DNA of 64,000 nucleotides from Planctomycetota bacterium (GTDB lineage: Bacteria; Planctomycetota; Planctomycetia; Planctomycetales; Planctomycetaceae): positions 1 to 64,000 of the forward strand of contig JAEZFD010000062.1 in assembly GCA_023417655.1 (NCBI GenBank), written 5' to 3'. Position numbers and translations under genes: made by a program. The notes below the pieces were generated by a model. It searched no databases. It was not told the origin of the DNA and saw nothing but the letters and a program-made list of their open reading frames with translations. Shown here piece after piece: positions 9,413 through 18,464 of this stretch (position 1 is its first letter; every line of letters begins with the position of its first letter).

Positions 9413-9772
9413 ATGGATACCAATGTCGTCAGCCTGGAATGGCATGGCGATGCGCTGATCGTGGTCGCGACCGGTGGCGTCGAAAGCCTGCGCTGGGAGA
9501 TTGTGGAACAGGCTGCTGGCATCGTGCTGGATCCCATTCGTGAGCAGAAGGCTCCGATGGTGATTTTCGATTTGACGCAGGTGACCTACTTCGGCTCTGT
9601 GTTCATGGCACTGCTGGTCCGCTGCCACAAGCTCGTCCGCATTCAGGGAGGCGTAATGGTCCTGTGCGGCGTTCACCCGCTCGCGCGGGATCTGCTGCAT
9701 ACGACAGCGCTGGACACACTCTGGGCGATCTACGATACCCGCGAACAGGCTCTGGAAGCCCTCGGGACCTAG
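9413..9772 (+). CDS. STAS-domain protein (anti-anti-sigma-like)
   Basis: A 119-residue single STAS domain: strand LIVVATGGVES, core VIFDLTQVTYFGSVFMALLVR, then VMVLCGVHPLARDLL. This fold is shared by SpoIIAA/RsbV anti-anti-sigma factors, which are switched by phosphorylation of a Ser in a DS motif. Here the equivalent position reads GS, so the Ser is kept while the preceding Asp is not. No serine-kinase anti-sigma gene is adjacent. A GTG at 9395 is in frame, but the ATG at 9413 with GGAAAG upstream is preferred. An 18-nt perfect palindrome covers its stop codon. Confidence 0.82.
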   Translation: MDTNVVSLEWHGDALIVVATGGVESLRWEIVEQAAGIVLDPIREQKAPMVIFDLTQVTYFGSVFMALLVRCHKLVRIQGGVMVLCGVHPLARDLLHTTALDTLWAIYDTREQALEALGT

Positions 9773-9779
9773 GTCCCGA
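9762..9779. promoter_or_regulatory. 18-nt perfect palindrome across a stop codon
   Basis: TCGGGACCTAGGTCCCGA is its own reverse complement with no spacer and contains the TAG stop of the STAS gene. With no loop it is more like a protein-binding or restriction-type site than a terminator. Role unknown. Confidence 0.35.
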
Positions 9780-10142
9780 CTTCTCTGCTGGGGCCGGATT
9801 CTGTGTTAGGGGACGAGCCGATGCGCTGCATCTCTGCTCAGGTGCGGTTTTCTTCCGATTCCGCGAATTTGCCTTGATCAATTGCGGGTGAGGCAACCCA
9901 GGACTCGCTGAGTGCGCCGCCCCGTGTGGACGCAACTCCCATTTCTTCCGCATCAGCTGTGAGTTCGGGACTTGCGACTCGGAGAAATGCTCTCGTCTCG
10001 CGTCCATTACCTGCATATCCTTTCCATACAGATGCGGGTCAGGTTGGAATGGGACGTTCTCCCCTGAACGTCTCCATTCAGCTTCTCAAGACCTGCCGCT
10101 GCCCCGATGGGGACTTGCGTTCCAGAGAGAGGAAATCAAGCA
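9780..10142. other. intergenic region upstream of the LOG-family gene
   Basis: About 360 bp holding the leader of the LOG-family gene, ending in an AGAGAGG ribosome-binding site. No other gene, RNA or repeat was recognised. Confidence 0.4.
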
Positions 10143-11192
10143 ATGTCGAACGGAATGCATCACCGGACCGCCCCAACGGACGTTTCCGAAGAGAGCCCAT
10201 TGCCAACAGAGCATGAGCCGGATGTCATTGGCTCTGCACGGCTCATCGATGAAATCAAAGAAACTGCTGACAAGTTCGCCCGGGATCACGCGACTCGGGG
10301 AGATCTCAAGCTCGTCAGTCGAGCATTACGCGAACTGCGATATGCGCTGAAGGTCTTCACTCCGTATCGTCGTCATCGCAAAGTGACAGTCTTCGGATCG
10401 GCTCGAACGGGACCAGAAAATCCGGCCTACCAGTCGGCTCTCGAATTCGGCCGACGCTGTGCCGAAGCGGGTTGGTACGTCGTCACCGGTGCCGGTGGCG
10501 GAATCATGGAAGCCGCACATGTCGGTGCCGGGCGCAAGATGTCGATGGGGCTGAACATCATGCTCCCCTTCGAGCAGTCTGCGAACTATGTCATTTCGAA
10601 GGACGAGAAACTTGTCAATCTGCGGTACTTCTTTACGCGCAAGCTGATGTTCGTGAAGGAAGTGCATGCAGTCGTCCTTTTCCCAGGGGGATTTGGAAGT
10701 CAGGATGAACTGTTCGAAACCCTGACCCTGATCCAGACCGGAAAGCGGGATCCGATGCCGGTCGTCCTTGTCGATGCTCCCGGCGGGACCTATTGGAAGA
10801 ACTGGCTCGAGTTCATCAAAGAGGATTTGCTGAATGAAGCCCTGATCTCCCCGGCGGATTTATCCCTCTTCAAGATCACCGACAACGTCGGTGAGGCAGT
10901 GGACGAAATTCTCAAGTTCTACTGCGTCTACAACAGTCTCCGGTATGTGCGTGACAAGCTTTACATCCGTATGCATGTTCAGCCGGATGAGGTCTTCATG
11001 GAGCGGATCAATCAGCAGTTTGCCGACATTGTCGCAGGTGGCCGAATCGAACTCGGCAAGTCGAGCGAACTGGAGACCGGGGATGAGCATATCAAGGATC
11101 TGCCTCGACTGATCTTCACGTTCAATCGACGTGATTTCGGCAGGCTCCGTCAGATGATCGACTTCATCAACAACGAACTCGGGCAGTGCTAA
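10143..11192 (+). CDS. LOG-family protein (lysine-decarboxylase-like nucleotide phosphoribohydrolase fold)
   Basis: A 349-residue cytoplasmic protein of the LOG/TIGR00730 group, whose studied members release cytokinin bases or break down nucleoside monophosphates. The Rossmann core shows VTVFGSARTGPENPAY, VVTGAGGGIMEAA and the diagnostic LFPGGFGSQDELFETLTLIQTGK-like signature. N- and C-terminal helical extensions make it longer than the ~190-residue minimal LOG. The ATG at 10143 is chosen because AGAGAGG lies about 12 nt upstream; an upstream in-frame start at 10107 lacks one. An AT-rich repeat begins just after its stop. The substrate is not predictable. Confidence 0.88.
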   Translation: MSNGMHHRTAPTDVSEESPLPTEHEPDVIGSARLIDEIKETADKFARDHATRGDLKLVSRALRELRYALKVFTPYRRHRKVTVFGSARTGPENPAYQSALEFGRRCAEAGWYVVTGAGGGIMEAAHVGAGRKMSMGLNIMLPFEQSANYVISKDEKLVNLRYFFTRKLMFVKEVHAVVLFPGGFGSQDELFETLTLIQTGKRDPMPVVLVDAPGGTYWKNWLEFIKEDLLNEALISPADLSLFKITDNVGEAVDEILKFYCVYNSLRYVRDKLYIRMHVQPDEVFMERINQQFADIVAGGRIELGKSSELETGDEHIKDLPRLIFTFNRRDFGRLRQMIDFINNELGQC

Positions 11193-11195
11193 AGG

Positions 11196-11325
11196 ATGAA
11201 ACCGAAAATCCAAAGCACAAAATTCGAAACGAATTCAAAAGTTCAGTGCCTTGATCGGCGCCTTGATTGGCCGGTCAATCTGAACGTTTTGACTTTGAAA
11301 CTTTCGGTCATATTTTGAATTTCTC
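11196..11325. repeat. AT-rich dispersed intergenic repeat, copy 2
   Basis: It starts four bases after the LOG-gene stop with AAAATCCAAAGCACAAAATTCG, then GAAACGAATTC, a central segment with TTGATTGGCCGGTCAA, and an inverted-type right end containing TTTGAAAC and TTTTGAATTTC. The words AAATCCAAAGCACNAAAT and TTCGAAAC match copy 1 near 6405-6510. Confidence 0.5.
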
Positions 11326-11367
11326 GTGTCATGATCCCGCCGGGAATCGCTGTTGCTGGAAGTGGTG

Positions 11368-12240
11368 TTACGATCCAGACTGCAGTGACTTCCATGCAGG
11401 TCCCAGGAATCGTGGCAGGTCTGATGCGATCAGCCCCGGCTCCGACAGGGCCTCGGCCGCGAGGTCACCGGCACGTCCGTGGAGAAAGACAGCCAGCTGG
11501 GCCGCCTCAAAGGGATCCATGTGCTGCGCGAGTAACGCACTGAGCAGACCCGTGAGCACATCGCCGGTCCCGCCAGTTGCCATTCCACTGTTGCCCGTCG
11601 TGTTTGTGTAGACGCGATGTCCGTCGGTCACGATCGTCTGGTGACCCTTCAGAACGAGAATCGACTTCGATTCATCGGCGAAGCGGACGGCAAGTGCTTC
11701 GCGATTGGACTGAACTGTTTTCGTATCAGAAGAAATCAGTCTTGCGAACTCACCGGGATGCGGCGTCAACACTCGAGGCCCGTTCGCCGAAGTGAAATTG
11801 ACCTTCGCCTGCACCAGACAGTTCAGACCGTCGGCATCAATCACCACCGGCAACGATGCGTCATGATAAAGTTTCTGCACCAGTTGCTGTGCCACATCGC
11901 TCGTGCCCAGTCCCGGCCCCACGGCACAGACGTTCATGCCATCGAGGGCGTCCATGACGACGTCGATGACGGAAGTTGTCGTTCGGCCCTCTGAATCGAT
12001 AGGCAGTGGAAGCGTCAGATAAGAAGGCTCGACCGAGCTCACGGTGTTGGCGATGCTGGCCGGGACCGCAATGTAGACCAGTCCAGCGCCTCCGCGCAGG
12101 GCACCCAACCCTGACAGCGCAGCAGCTCCCGCCATGCCTGGGCTTCCTGCAACGATCAGCACCCGGCCAAAGGTCCCTTTGTGTGAATCCTGAGGCCGCA
12201 CAGGGGGAGGGGGCAGGGCAGTGACTCGTTGCAGTGTCAT
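11368..12240 (-). CDS. nnrD: ADP-dependent NAD(P)H-hydrate dehydratase
   Basis: A 290-residue ribokinase-like enzyme that repairs damaged NAD(P)H by dehydrating the S-form hydrate, using ADP. Diagnostic runs are HKGTFGRVLIVAGS near the N-terminus, GPGLGTS, VIDADGLN, TPHPGEFARL and the GGTGDVLTG anion-hole/catalytic Asp motif. The epimerase domain (NnrE), often fused, is absent, so the epimerase must come from elsewhere. Its ATG shares one base with the ligA stop codon, which implies co-transcription and translational coupling after ligA. Confidence 0.93.
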   Translation of the reverse strand: MTLQRVTALPPPPVRPQDSHKGTFGRVLIVAGSPGMAGAAALSGLGALRGGAGLVYIAVPASIANTVSSVEPSYLTLPLPIDSEGRTTTSVIDVVMDALDGMNVCAVGPGLGTSDVAQQLVQKLYHDASLPVVIDADGLNCLVQAKVNFTSANGPRVLTPHPGEFARLISSDTKTVQSNREALAVRFADESKSILVLKGHQTIVTDGHRVYTNTTGNSGMATGGTGDVLTGLLSALLAQHMDPFEAAQLAVFLHGRAGDLAAEALSEPGLIASDLPRFLGPAWKSLQSGS

Positions 12241-14282
12241 CAGATTTCTCCCAGCTTCTGAAGGAATTCAGCTTCAGTGATCACGGGAACACCGAGTGAT
12301 CGAGCCTTTTCCTCTTTGCTTCCTGCCTTCTCACCCGCGACAACAAAAGCGGTTTTCTTCGAAACGCTACTGGCCGCTTTTCCGCCCCGGGAAATGATGG
12401 CTTCTTCCGCCTGCTCTCGGGTGAATTGGCTGAGCGTCCCGGTCACCACAATCGACATTCCGACGAAAGGCTGTTCCTTGGTGGGTTCAGTCGGACGAGG
12501 CGCAACGGGTGAACCGAAGTTCAATCCGAATGATCGCAGTTCCTCTACGATCTTCTGACCTGCCTCAGACTGAAAATAACTCGCCACAGAATGGGCAATG
12601 ACAGGGCCGATCTCGTTTACCTCGGAGAGTGTCTCAGCCGTCTGCTTGCGGATCTCATCGAGTGTTCCGAAGGTGTCTGCGAGGATTCGGGCATTGCTGG
12701 CTCCGACGTGACGGATGTTCAGCGCCGTGAGCAGTCGCCACAGGGGTTGCTGCCGTGAAGCCTCGATCCCCGCGAGAATGTGATCTGTTGATTTTTCGCC
12801 GAGTCGTTCCAGATTGATCAGCTGTTCTCTGTGATCTTTCAGCCGATACAGATCGGCAAAACTCGTGAGGAGTCCGGCGTTGATCAGCTGCTCAATGATC
12901 TTGATGCCGAGCCCGTCAATTTCCATTCCCTGACGTGAGACGAAGAATCTCAGGCTCTCTCGCAACTGCGCAGGGCAGGCAGGGTTCTGGCAACGGATAT
13001 ACACGCCCCCTTCATCCTGAATCACCGGTTGGCTGCACTCAGGACAGACGGTTGGGAAATGAAATTCCTGCTCCTCGCCAGTGCGACGATGCTCTTCGAC
13101 CCGCAGGATATGAGGGATCACCTTGCCAGCTTTTTCGACAACAACCCAGTCGCCGACTTTGATGCCGAGTCGTTTGATCTCGTCATTGTTGTGCAGGCTG
13201 GTGCGAGAGATCGTCGACCCCGCGATCAGAACCGGCTTGAGGTGAGCCACTGGAGTGATCGTCCCGGTTTTGCCGACTTGTGTGCTGATGGCTTCGACCT
13301 GCGTGACGGCCTCATACTTCTCCCATTTGTACGCGATCAGCCAGCGAGGACTTTTGGACGTGTTTCCGAGAAGTCGCCGTTGCTCGAAGCTGTTGACCTT
13401 GATCACCAGTCCATCGACTTCAAATGGCAGCTCATGCAGTGACTCCATCATGGTCTGGCAATGTGCCAGTGTCGCATCCATGCCCCGTCGAACTTCGACG
13501 CGAGGAGTCACTGGCAGTCCAGCGTGACGAACCCATTTCAGAAAATCGGCATGCGTTGCTGCTTCGAACTCGACTGCATCACCGATTCCATGAGCGAAAA
13601 AGCGAACCTTTCTGGCCGCACAGAGCTTCGAGTCCAGCAGCTTGAGCGCCCCGGCCGTCGTATTGCGGGGATTAGCAAACGGCTCTTCGTTCCGTCGCTC
13701 CTGTTCGGCCCGGAGGTGGGCAAAATCGGCATTCGAGATATACGCTTCGCCTCGAATCTCAATCCGGTCAGGCGCCGGGTCGATGTCGAGCCGCAACGGA
13801 ATTCCACGAACAGTTTTCGCATTCTGCGTGATGTCGTCGCCGCGAACTCCATTTCCCCGAGTGACTCCCTGCGTCAACCGTCCCTTTTCATAAGTCAACG
13901 AAAGTGCGACGCCATCGATTTTGTACTCGATGGCATACTCCACCTCCTCGACTTGCAGCAGCTTGCGAACCCGCTGGTCAAAGTCCCGCAGTCCTTCTTC
14001 GGAATAGGCATTCTCGATCGAGAGCATCGGAACTCGATGCTCGACAGTCTGAAAAGCGGAGATGGGCTCTCCACCGACCTGTCGTGTAGGACTGTCGGGG
14101 GAGTCCAGTTCAGGAAATGCCTTTTCAAGCTCCTGAAGTTGACGCATCATCCGGTCGAATTCGAGATCAGAAATCTCAGGAGCAGCGTCGACGTAATACA
14201 GCCGGTTGTGTCGCCGGAGTTCCTTCCGCAGCTCCTCGATTTTGATCTTCGCTTCGTCTTCAGACAGATTCATCGCCGTCAC
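12240..14282 (-). CDS. ligA: NAD-dependent DNA ligase LigA
   Basis: The essential bacterial ligase that seals nicks using NAD+. The 680-residue length fits the family. Domains in order: Ia (HNRLYYVDAAPEISD), adenylation domain with catalytic Lys about 121 in YKIDGVALSL, OB fold, four-Cys zinc finger (CPECSQPV to CQNPACPAQ), helix-hairpin-helix region and a C-terminal BRCT domain from about residue 600 (FVGMSIVVTGTLSQF). The first ATG at 14282 and a second at 14273 are both possible. The gene is upstream of and overlaps nnrD by one base. All expected parts are present and no damage is seen. Confidence 0.97.
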   Translation of the reverse strand: MTAMNLSEDEAKIKIEELRKELRRHNRLYYVDAAPEISDLEFDRMMRQLQELEKAFPELDSPDSPTRQVGGEPISAFQTVEHRVPMLSIENAYSEEGLRDFDQRVRKLLQVEEVEYAIEYKIDGVALSLTYEKGRLTQGVTRGNGVRGDDITQNAKTVRGIPLRLDIDPAPDRIEIRGEAYISNADFAHLRAEQERRNEEPFANPRNTTAGALKLLDSKLCAARKVRFFAHGIGDAVEFEAATHADFLKWVRHAGLPVTPRVEVRRGMDATLAHCQTMMESLHELPFEVDGLVIKVNSFEQRRLLGNTSKSPRWLIAYKWEKYEAVTQVEAISTQVGKTGTITPVAHLKPVLIAGSTISRTSLHNNDEIKRLGIKVGDWVVVEKAGKVIPHILRVEEHRRTGEEQEFHFPTVCPECSQPVIQDEGGVYIRCQNPACPAQLRESLRFFVSRQGMEIDGLGIKIIEQLINAGLLTSFADLYRLKDHREQLINLERLGEKSTDHILAGIEASRQQPLWRLLTALNIRHVGASNARILADTFGTLDEIRKQTAETLSEVNEIGPVIAHSVASYFQSEAGQKIVEELRSFGLNFGSPVAPRPTEPTKEQPFVGMSIVVTGTLSQFTREQAEEAIISRGGKAASSVSKKTAFVVAGEKAGSKEEKARSLGVPVITEAEFLQKLGEI

Positions 14283-14334
14283 TCGCCGGGTTCATTCAGC
14301 CAGGATTCAAGCATTCCCTGAACAGGCCTGTCCG

Positions 14335-14364
14335 ACGTGCAACAGCGGCAGGGCTGTTGCACGT
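14335..14364. other. perfect 12-bp inverted repeat / hairpin
   Basis: ACGTGCAACAGC and GCTGTTGCACGT pair over 12 bp around a 6-nt loop in the gap between ligA and the DUF2185-like gene. No T-run follows on either strand, so it could be a hairpin that ends the upstream transcript weakly, an RNA-processing site or an operator. Confidence 0.55.
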
Positions 14365-14399
14365 GCCTGCTCCGGATCAGGAAAGTTTGAGACTCGTGA

Positions 14400-14810
14400 T
14401 TACTTGTCTTCCTTGGAATCGTCCTCATCTTCTTCATCGTCGTCCTCGAAGTCGTCTTCATCGTCAACGAGCTCGATTTCCAAAAATTCGCCGGTTTCCT
14501 CATCTCGCTCAAACGCGGACCCATAGGGGGCGTCGAGCAGCGGGATGATGTCGGCGTCGTAGTTGGCGATCACGTTGACGTCGAGAACGCTGGTGTTCTC
14601 ATCCTCATCCAGGTACTCCTGAGTTTCTTCGCCGCTCAGGAACCGCCAACCACTATCGATCTCGTTATCCGGCTCCTCCCGGTACATGAACCCGACCTTG
14701 GCGCCCTCAACCGTGATGCGGTCGGTGGCGAAGCAGAACCCGATTCCCTCGGCGAGAGGTTGAATCTGGTCTTCGGACAGGCGGTATTTCTTTTCTGGTG
14801 GCGACGACAT
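14400..14810 (-). CDS. DUF2185-like protein with acidic tail
   Basis: A 136-residue cytoplasmic protein. Residues 15-105 carry GFCFATDRITVEGAKVGFMYR, DSGWRFLSGEE and LDAPYGSAFER, which I recognise as the DUF2185 pattern, a small domain of unknown function also met in immunity-protein superfamilies. The last ~28 residues are almost pure Asp/Glu, an extreme acidic tail. It lies upstream of ligA in the same orientation but is separated by 117 nt and a strong hairpin, so co-transcription is uncertain. No toxin-like partner is adjacent. Confidence 0.78.
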   Translation of the reverse strand: MSSPPEKKYRLSEDQIQPLAEGIGFCFATDRITVEGAKVGFMYREEPDNEIDSGWRFLSGEETQEYLDEDENTSVLDVNVIANYDADIIPLLDAPYGSAFERDEETGEFLEIELVDDEDDFEDDDEEDEDDSKEDK

Positions 14811-15078
14811 GCGAAGTGACCTTGCAGTTGCAAAAATAGAGAAACAGAGAACGATCTCATCGGAGGGAACTCGTCTTTGACGAAACTGCCTGTCTGGCTA
14901 TAGTGCTGCACTTTCAGGCAGAGATCCCTGTCCGCAGTGTATCAGCCCCCCCGCCTGGCTGGCGACTGGCAGACCGGGAGGAAAAGCTCCCTTTCCACGG
15001 CAGGATGCTGTGGAGGTCGATCATCCGGTTCGCCGTTCGATAAGATTTGCAAGCGCTCATCAGACAAGAGGTTATGAG

Positions 15079-15897
15079 ATGCGTACGATTGCCGTCATGA
15101 ATCAGAAGGGAGGTGTCGGAAAAACCACCTCCAGCGTTAACTTGGCGGCAGGACTGGCTCGGCAGGGAAAACGGGTCTGTCTGATTGACCTCGATCCGCA
15201 GGCGCATGCTTCTCTGCACTTGGGTGTCGAAGTCGCCAGCGGTGCTCATTCGGTGTACCAGGTCTTCACCGGAGCCCGTGGATTTCACGACATCTCACAG
15301 ATGGTCTCGCAGAACCTCTGGCTGGCACCGGCCGATCTCGATCTGGCCGCAACTGAACTTGAACTCGTTGACGCACAGGGGCGAGAGTTTGTTTTGCGAC
15401 GGGCTCTGGAGGCATCCGGAGCTTATGAGAAATACGACTACATCATCATGGATTGTCCCCCCTCGCTGGGCGTGCTGACGATCAATTCACTCACGGCTGC
15501 GAGCGAAGTCTTCATCCCCTTGCAGCCACACTTCTTCGCTTTGCAGGGGCTTTCCAAGCTCTTTGAAACCACTGCGCTTGTCGCTCGACGACTCAATCGA
15601 TCTCTGAAAGTAACTGGAATCATGCTCTGTCTGTACGAGACCGGCACCCGACTGGCCGGCGACGTCACGGACGACCTGATGATGTTCCTGAATCAGAGTG
15701 ACCCGCACGCCCCCTGGGCCAGTGCCCGCGTCTTTCCATCTAAGATTCGCCGGAACATCAAGCTGGCGGAAGCCCCGAGCCATGGACAGTCGATCTTTGA
15801 TTACGCTCCCTCGTCGACCGGCGCTCTCGACTACCAGAATCTGGTGACCGAAGTCATCGCTGCAGAAATGCCGACGACAGTCTCCCACGCTGCGTAA
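15079..15897 (+). CDS. ParA/MinD-family ATPase
   Basis: A 272-residue deviant-Walker ATPase. KGGVGKTT at residues 10-17 is the Walker A signature with the conserved first Lys; LIDLDPQAH is the A' box; YIIMDCPPSLG is Walker B. Such proteins segregate DNA or position cell components through ATP-driven dimerisation on DNA or membranes. The ATG at 15079 with AAGAGG upstream is preferred over an in-frame extension to 15010. There is no parB or other cargo partner next to it, so this is an orphan ParA, not evidence of a partition locus. Confidence 0.9.
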   Translation: MRTIAVMNQKGGVGKTTSSVNLAAGLARQGKRVCLIDLDPQAHASLHLGVEVASGAHSVYQVFTGARGFHDISQMVSQNLWLAPADLDLAATELELVDAQGREFVLRRALEASGAYEKYDYIIMDCPPSLGVLTINSLTAASEVFIPLQPHFFALQGLSKLFETTALVARRLNRSLKVTGIMLCLYETGTRLAGDVTDDLMMFLNQSDPHAPWASARVFPSKIRRNIKLAEAPSHGQSIFDYAPSSTGALDYQNLVTEVIAAEMPTTVSHAA

Positions 15898-16122
15898 AGT
15901 GATCGCTGGAGTCTGTGTCGCAGAAATGTGCGGCCACGGGGAAGCCTCCAGTCGTGCCATGCTGACACAGAATCCTCTTGCGACAACGACGCTCGAAAAG
16001 CGGAAGAGGGAAGCGGAGCGTCCAGCGGCGGAATTGTGATTCCAGCTGATCTGTCTTCATCTCCGTCGTCATCGCGACCGCGAAACCCACTGCGACCTGG
16101 ACTATTTTGCTTTTGATCTGCC

Positions 16123-16156
16123 CGTCCCCGCAACGGGGGGACAGCGTTTTTACTGT
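16123..16156 (+). terminator. possible terminator after the parA-like gene
   Basis: A GTCCCC/GGGGAC stem with short loop is followed by AGCGTTTTTACTG. It lies between two converging genes about 230 nt after the ParA stop. The stem is short and the T-run offset, so this is tentative. Confidence 0.4.
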
Positions 16157-16197
16157 CAAAAGACGCACTGCGCGGGCACACGGAAGAGCGAACTGCT

Positions 16198-18462
16198 CTA
16201 TTGCAGGTTCGCAGGTTCATTCATCCGGTAGAGCGGCAGATAGCGATAGTAGACCTCAAGGCTGAGCGTCGCGATCGCCGTGGAATACATTCGTCCTCCA
16301 TAGCTCCCCCAGACATCCAGTGGGTCCCAGCTGCCGGCCATTGTGCCGACGCGACGCTGTTCGGCAACGAGCATATTCCGCACGGCCGTATTCCATTGCT
16401 CCCACTCAGGTCCGCCGTGCTGATACAGCGCGAGTGTGCCGTAATACCAATAGTAATAGTTCAATGTATTGCGGCGCGGCAGGTTCGAAACAATGACTTT
16501 CACGGCCTCCTGCGTCGCCTGCGGATCCTCGGTCATGCCGAGCATCTGTCGGCAGTACAATGTCTCCGCTGCTGCACTCGCGCTGGCGGCGTCCCGCGGG
16601 CGGAATCCGGCTAGTCCTCCCGATGAACCAATGCGGCGTTCATTCAGAAAACGACGCATCATTGCCAGACGGCGTTCTTCAATCGGAATCCCGGCCGCCT
16701 GAGCACTTTTGAGAGCCATCAGCTGCCAGCCGAAAATACTCATGTCACCTTCTCGCTGGCCTTTCACATAACGCCAGCCGCCGTCGACGTTCTGCGTATC
16801 CAGAATGAAGCTGACGGCCTTTTCGAGTGGGACCCGCAGCCATTGAGCGTCTGGAGAGTTCCGGGACATCGCATAGGCTTCGGCGAGAGCAAATGTCGCC
16901 ATAGCGTGGCAATACATCGCCTCATACTCAGAAGCGGAACCTCCGAGATAGCCATCGGTGCTTCCCCAGCCCTCGCCCCAGTGGCGCGATGTCTGCTGAG
17001 AAATGATCCATCTGAGGGCTCGATTCACAACAGGTGAATAGATCCCCTGCTCGACGGTGTTCTGTTTCCCGAGAAACGAGAGGACCGCCAGAGAGGTAAT
17101 CCCGACGTCAGGCCGATTGTCGATCCCAGTGCTTTCAGGGTTTGGTGCAACCGAGTCATCGTAATCACCGGCATGCCAATATCCGGCCGGGTCCTGAACA
17201 GAGGCCATCCAGGCGAGACTCCGATCGACGGCATCTTCCGTCTCCTGCGATCCCCCGAACTTCAGCACGGCCTTGCCGCGTTCGTCGTCTGACCGCAGGC
17301 GATAGACAGACGGGACTCGATTCATTCCCACTTGCGGCTGGAATGGATTTTCTACCCGAGTGAGTTGGGGAGTTTCGACAGGCATTTCAGCCGGAAGTCT
17401 TCGATCCGGAACGGCTGTCGGACGTAACGGCGCTTCAGTGATTGTGGAAAGTTCCATCCCACCGGGGCGCAACCGTCCGATTCCTGCCCCTGACAGTTCA
17501 GCTGGAGGAGTCCGCATTTCCAGCCTGCTCCGTTCTGGAGTTGGAGTCGTCGGCACGGCGACAGGGGTTGACTGTCCTAGCATACGAGGAGTCAATCCGG
17601 CCGGAGCAGGGATGTCGTCACGTGTTGTCGGAAGTGGATCAGGAGTCCGTAACGTTGCCTGTTCCGACGGGACGGTCATCGCTTCACTTGACTGTCGATC
17701 CGGCGCGAGCCGTTCAGCCGGGCGATCGGACGTTCCTACATCAGGTCGGAAGGGAGTCTGGGGACTTTCGGTTGGAGCAGCGGGCAGGGCACTGCGCTCG
17801 GTCTTCGCCAACATCCCTTCTCCGGGGCGCGATTGTTGAGGCAATGACTGAAGCTGAGGTTCGGCTCCGGTAGGGATTTCCTCGCGTTGGGGTTCCATCT
17901 GTGCAGGTCGAGCCTGCTCAGGCGATGGTTGCGGAACATTCAGATCCGCCGCGAGATCCCGTGATCGCTCCGGCATCTCCGGAGTCGCCTCCATCGGTTT
18001 TGGTAACGGTTCCGGCAGTTCAGGTGTCGCAGTCTCTGTGGCTCCGATCATGCTGCGATCGCCGGGGACGGCGAGTGGCACCTGGCTGTATGTCGTCGCA
18101 CTCAGATCGAAACCGGGGTCCTCATCAGTCTCATCGACAGGATTTCTTGTGTTCCCCTGGGGAACGTTGATCTGGATTGGTTCCAGCTCCGGCGTGCTGA
18201 GCGTGAGAAACTCGATCGCCCGATATTCCGGAATGAGTGCGATCAGCCCTCCGACGAGCAGGAGGTGCATCGCGACAGAGAAGAACATCGCTTTTGAGGA
18301 AGCACGATGGTCACCCCATCGGGTGCCGATCATCGTCAGCAGGTGTCCGATCGCAAGGACCAGACCGATCAGCAGAAGCAGGACCAGCAATGGCTGAAAC
18401 AGAGCGATGGCGAGACGAGCCATCCGCCAGACTTCCGCGTTCAGCTGAATTTCGGCCAGCAC
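16198..18462 (-). CDS. TonB-like membrane anchor fused to prenyltransferase/squalene-cyclase-type toroid
   Basis: A 754-residue envelope protein in three parts. Two membrane helices (about 15-40 and 59-79) are separated by a positively charged loop, so the C-terminus should be periplasmic. Helix 2 contains S62-V-A-M-H66, the Ser-x3-His spacing found in TonB's membrane helix. Residues ~90-385 form a Pro/Glu/Thr-rich linker, as in TonB. Residues ~405-750 are repeats of the prenyltransferase/squalene-oxidase alpha/alpha-toroid type (SLAWMASVQDPAGYW, FILDTQNVDGGWRY, VWGSYGGRMYSTAIATLSLE). The GTG at 18462 is the start, with AAGGAGG six nt upstream inside the end of exbD and a 2-nt intergenic gap. 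No TonB C-terminal domain is present. The toroid's ligand is unknown. Confidence 0.85.
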   Translation of the reverse strand: MLAEIQLNAEVWRMARLAIALFQPLLVLLLLIGLVLAIGHLLTMIGTRWGDHRASSKAMFFSVAMHLLLVGGLIALIPEYRAIEFLTLSTPELEPIQINVPQGNTRNPVDETDEDPGFDLSATTYSQVPLAVPGDRSMIGATETATPELPEPLPKPMEATPEMPERSRDLAADLNVPQPSPEQARPAQMEPQREEIPTGAEPQLQSLPQQSRPGEGMLAKTERSALPAAPTESPQTPFRPDVGTSDRPAERLAPDRQSSEAMTVPSEQATLRTPDPLPTTRDDIPAPAGLTPRMLGQSTPVAVPTTPTPERSRLEMRTPPAELSGAGIGRLRPGGMELSTITEAPLRPTAVPDRRLPAEMPVETPQLTRVENPFQPQVGMNRVPSVYRLRSDDERGKAVLKFGGSQETEDAVDRSLAWMASVQDPAGYWHAGDYDDSVAPNPESTGIDNRPDVGITSLAVLSFLGKQNTVEQGIYSPVVNRALRWIISQQTSRHWGEGWGSTDGYLGGSASEYEAMYCHAMATFALAEAYAMSRNSPDAQWLRVPLEKAVSFILDTQNVDGGWRYVKGQREGDMSIFGWQLMALKSAQAAGIPIEERRLAMMRRFLNERRIGSSGGLAGFRPRDAASASAAAETLYCRQMLGMTEDPQATQEAVKVIVSNLPRRNTLNYYYWYYGTLALYQHGGPEWEQWNTAVRNMLVAEQRRVGTMAGSWDPLDVWGSYGGRMYSTAIATLSLEVYYRYLPLYRMNEPANLQ

Positions 18463-18464
18463 AA

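Noticed and set aside
13461..14321. 286-residue plus-strand frame.
   Set aside because: Antisense to ligA.
15079..15897. ParA gene as evidence of a chromosome origin or plasmid partition locus.
   Set aside because: No parB, parS-like repeats, dnaA or gidAB neighbours were seen.
17155..17166. DYDD (residues 433-436) in the toroid protein read as a squalene-hopene-cyclase DxDD catalytic motif.
   Set aside because: It sits at the edge of the toroid, not in the catalytic centre position, so it is probably coincidence.
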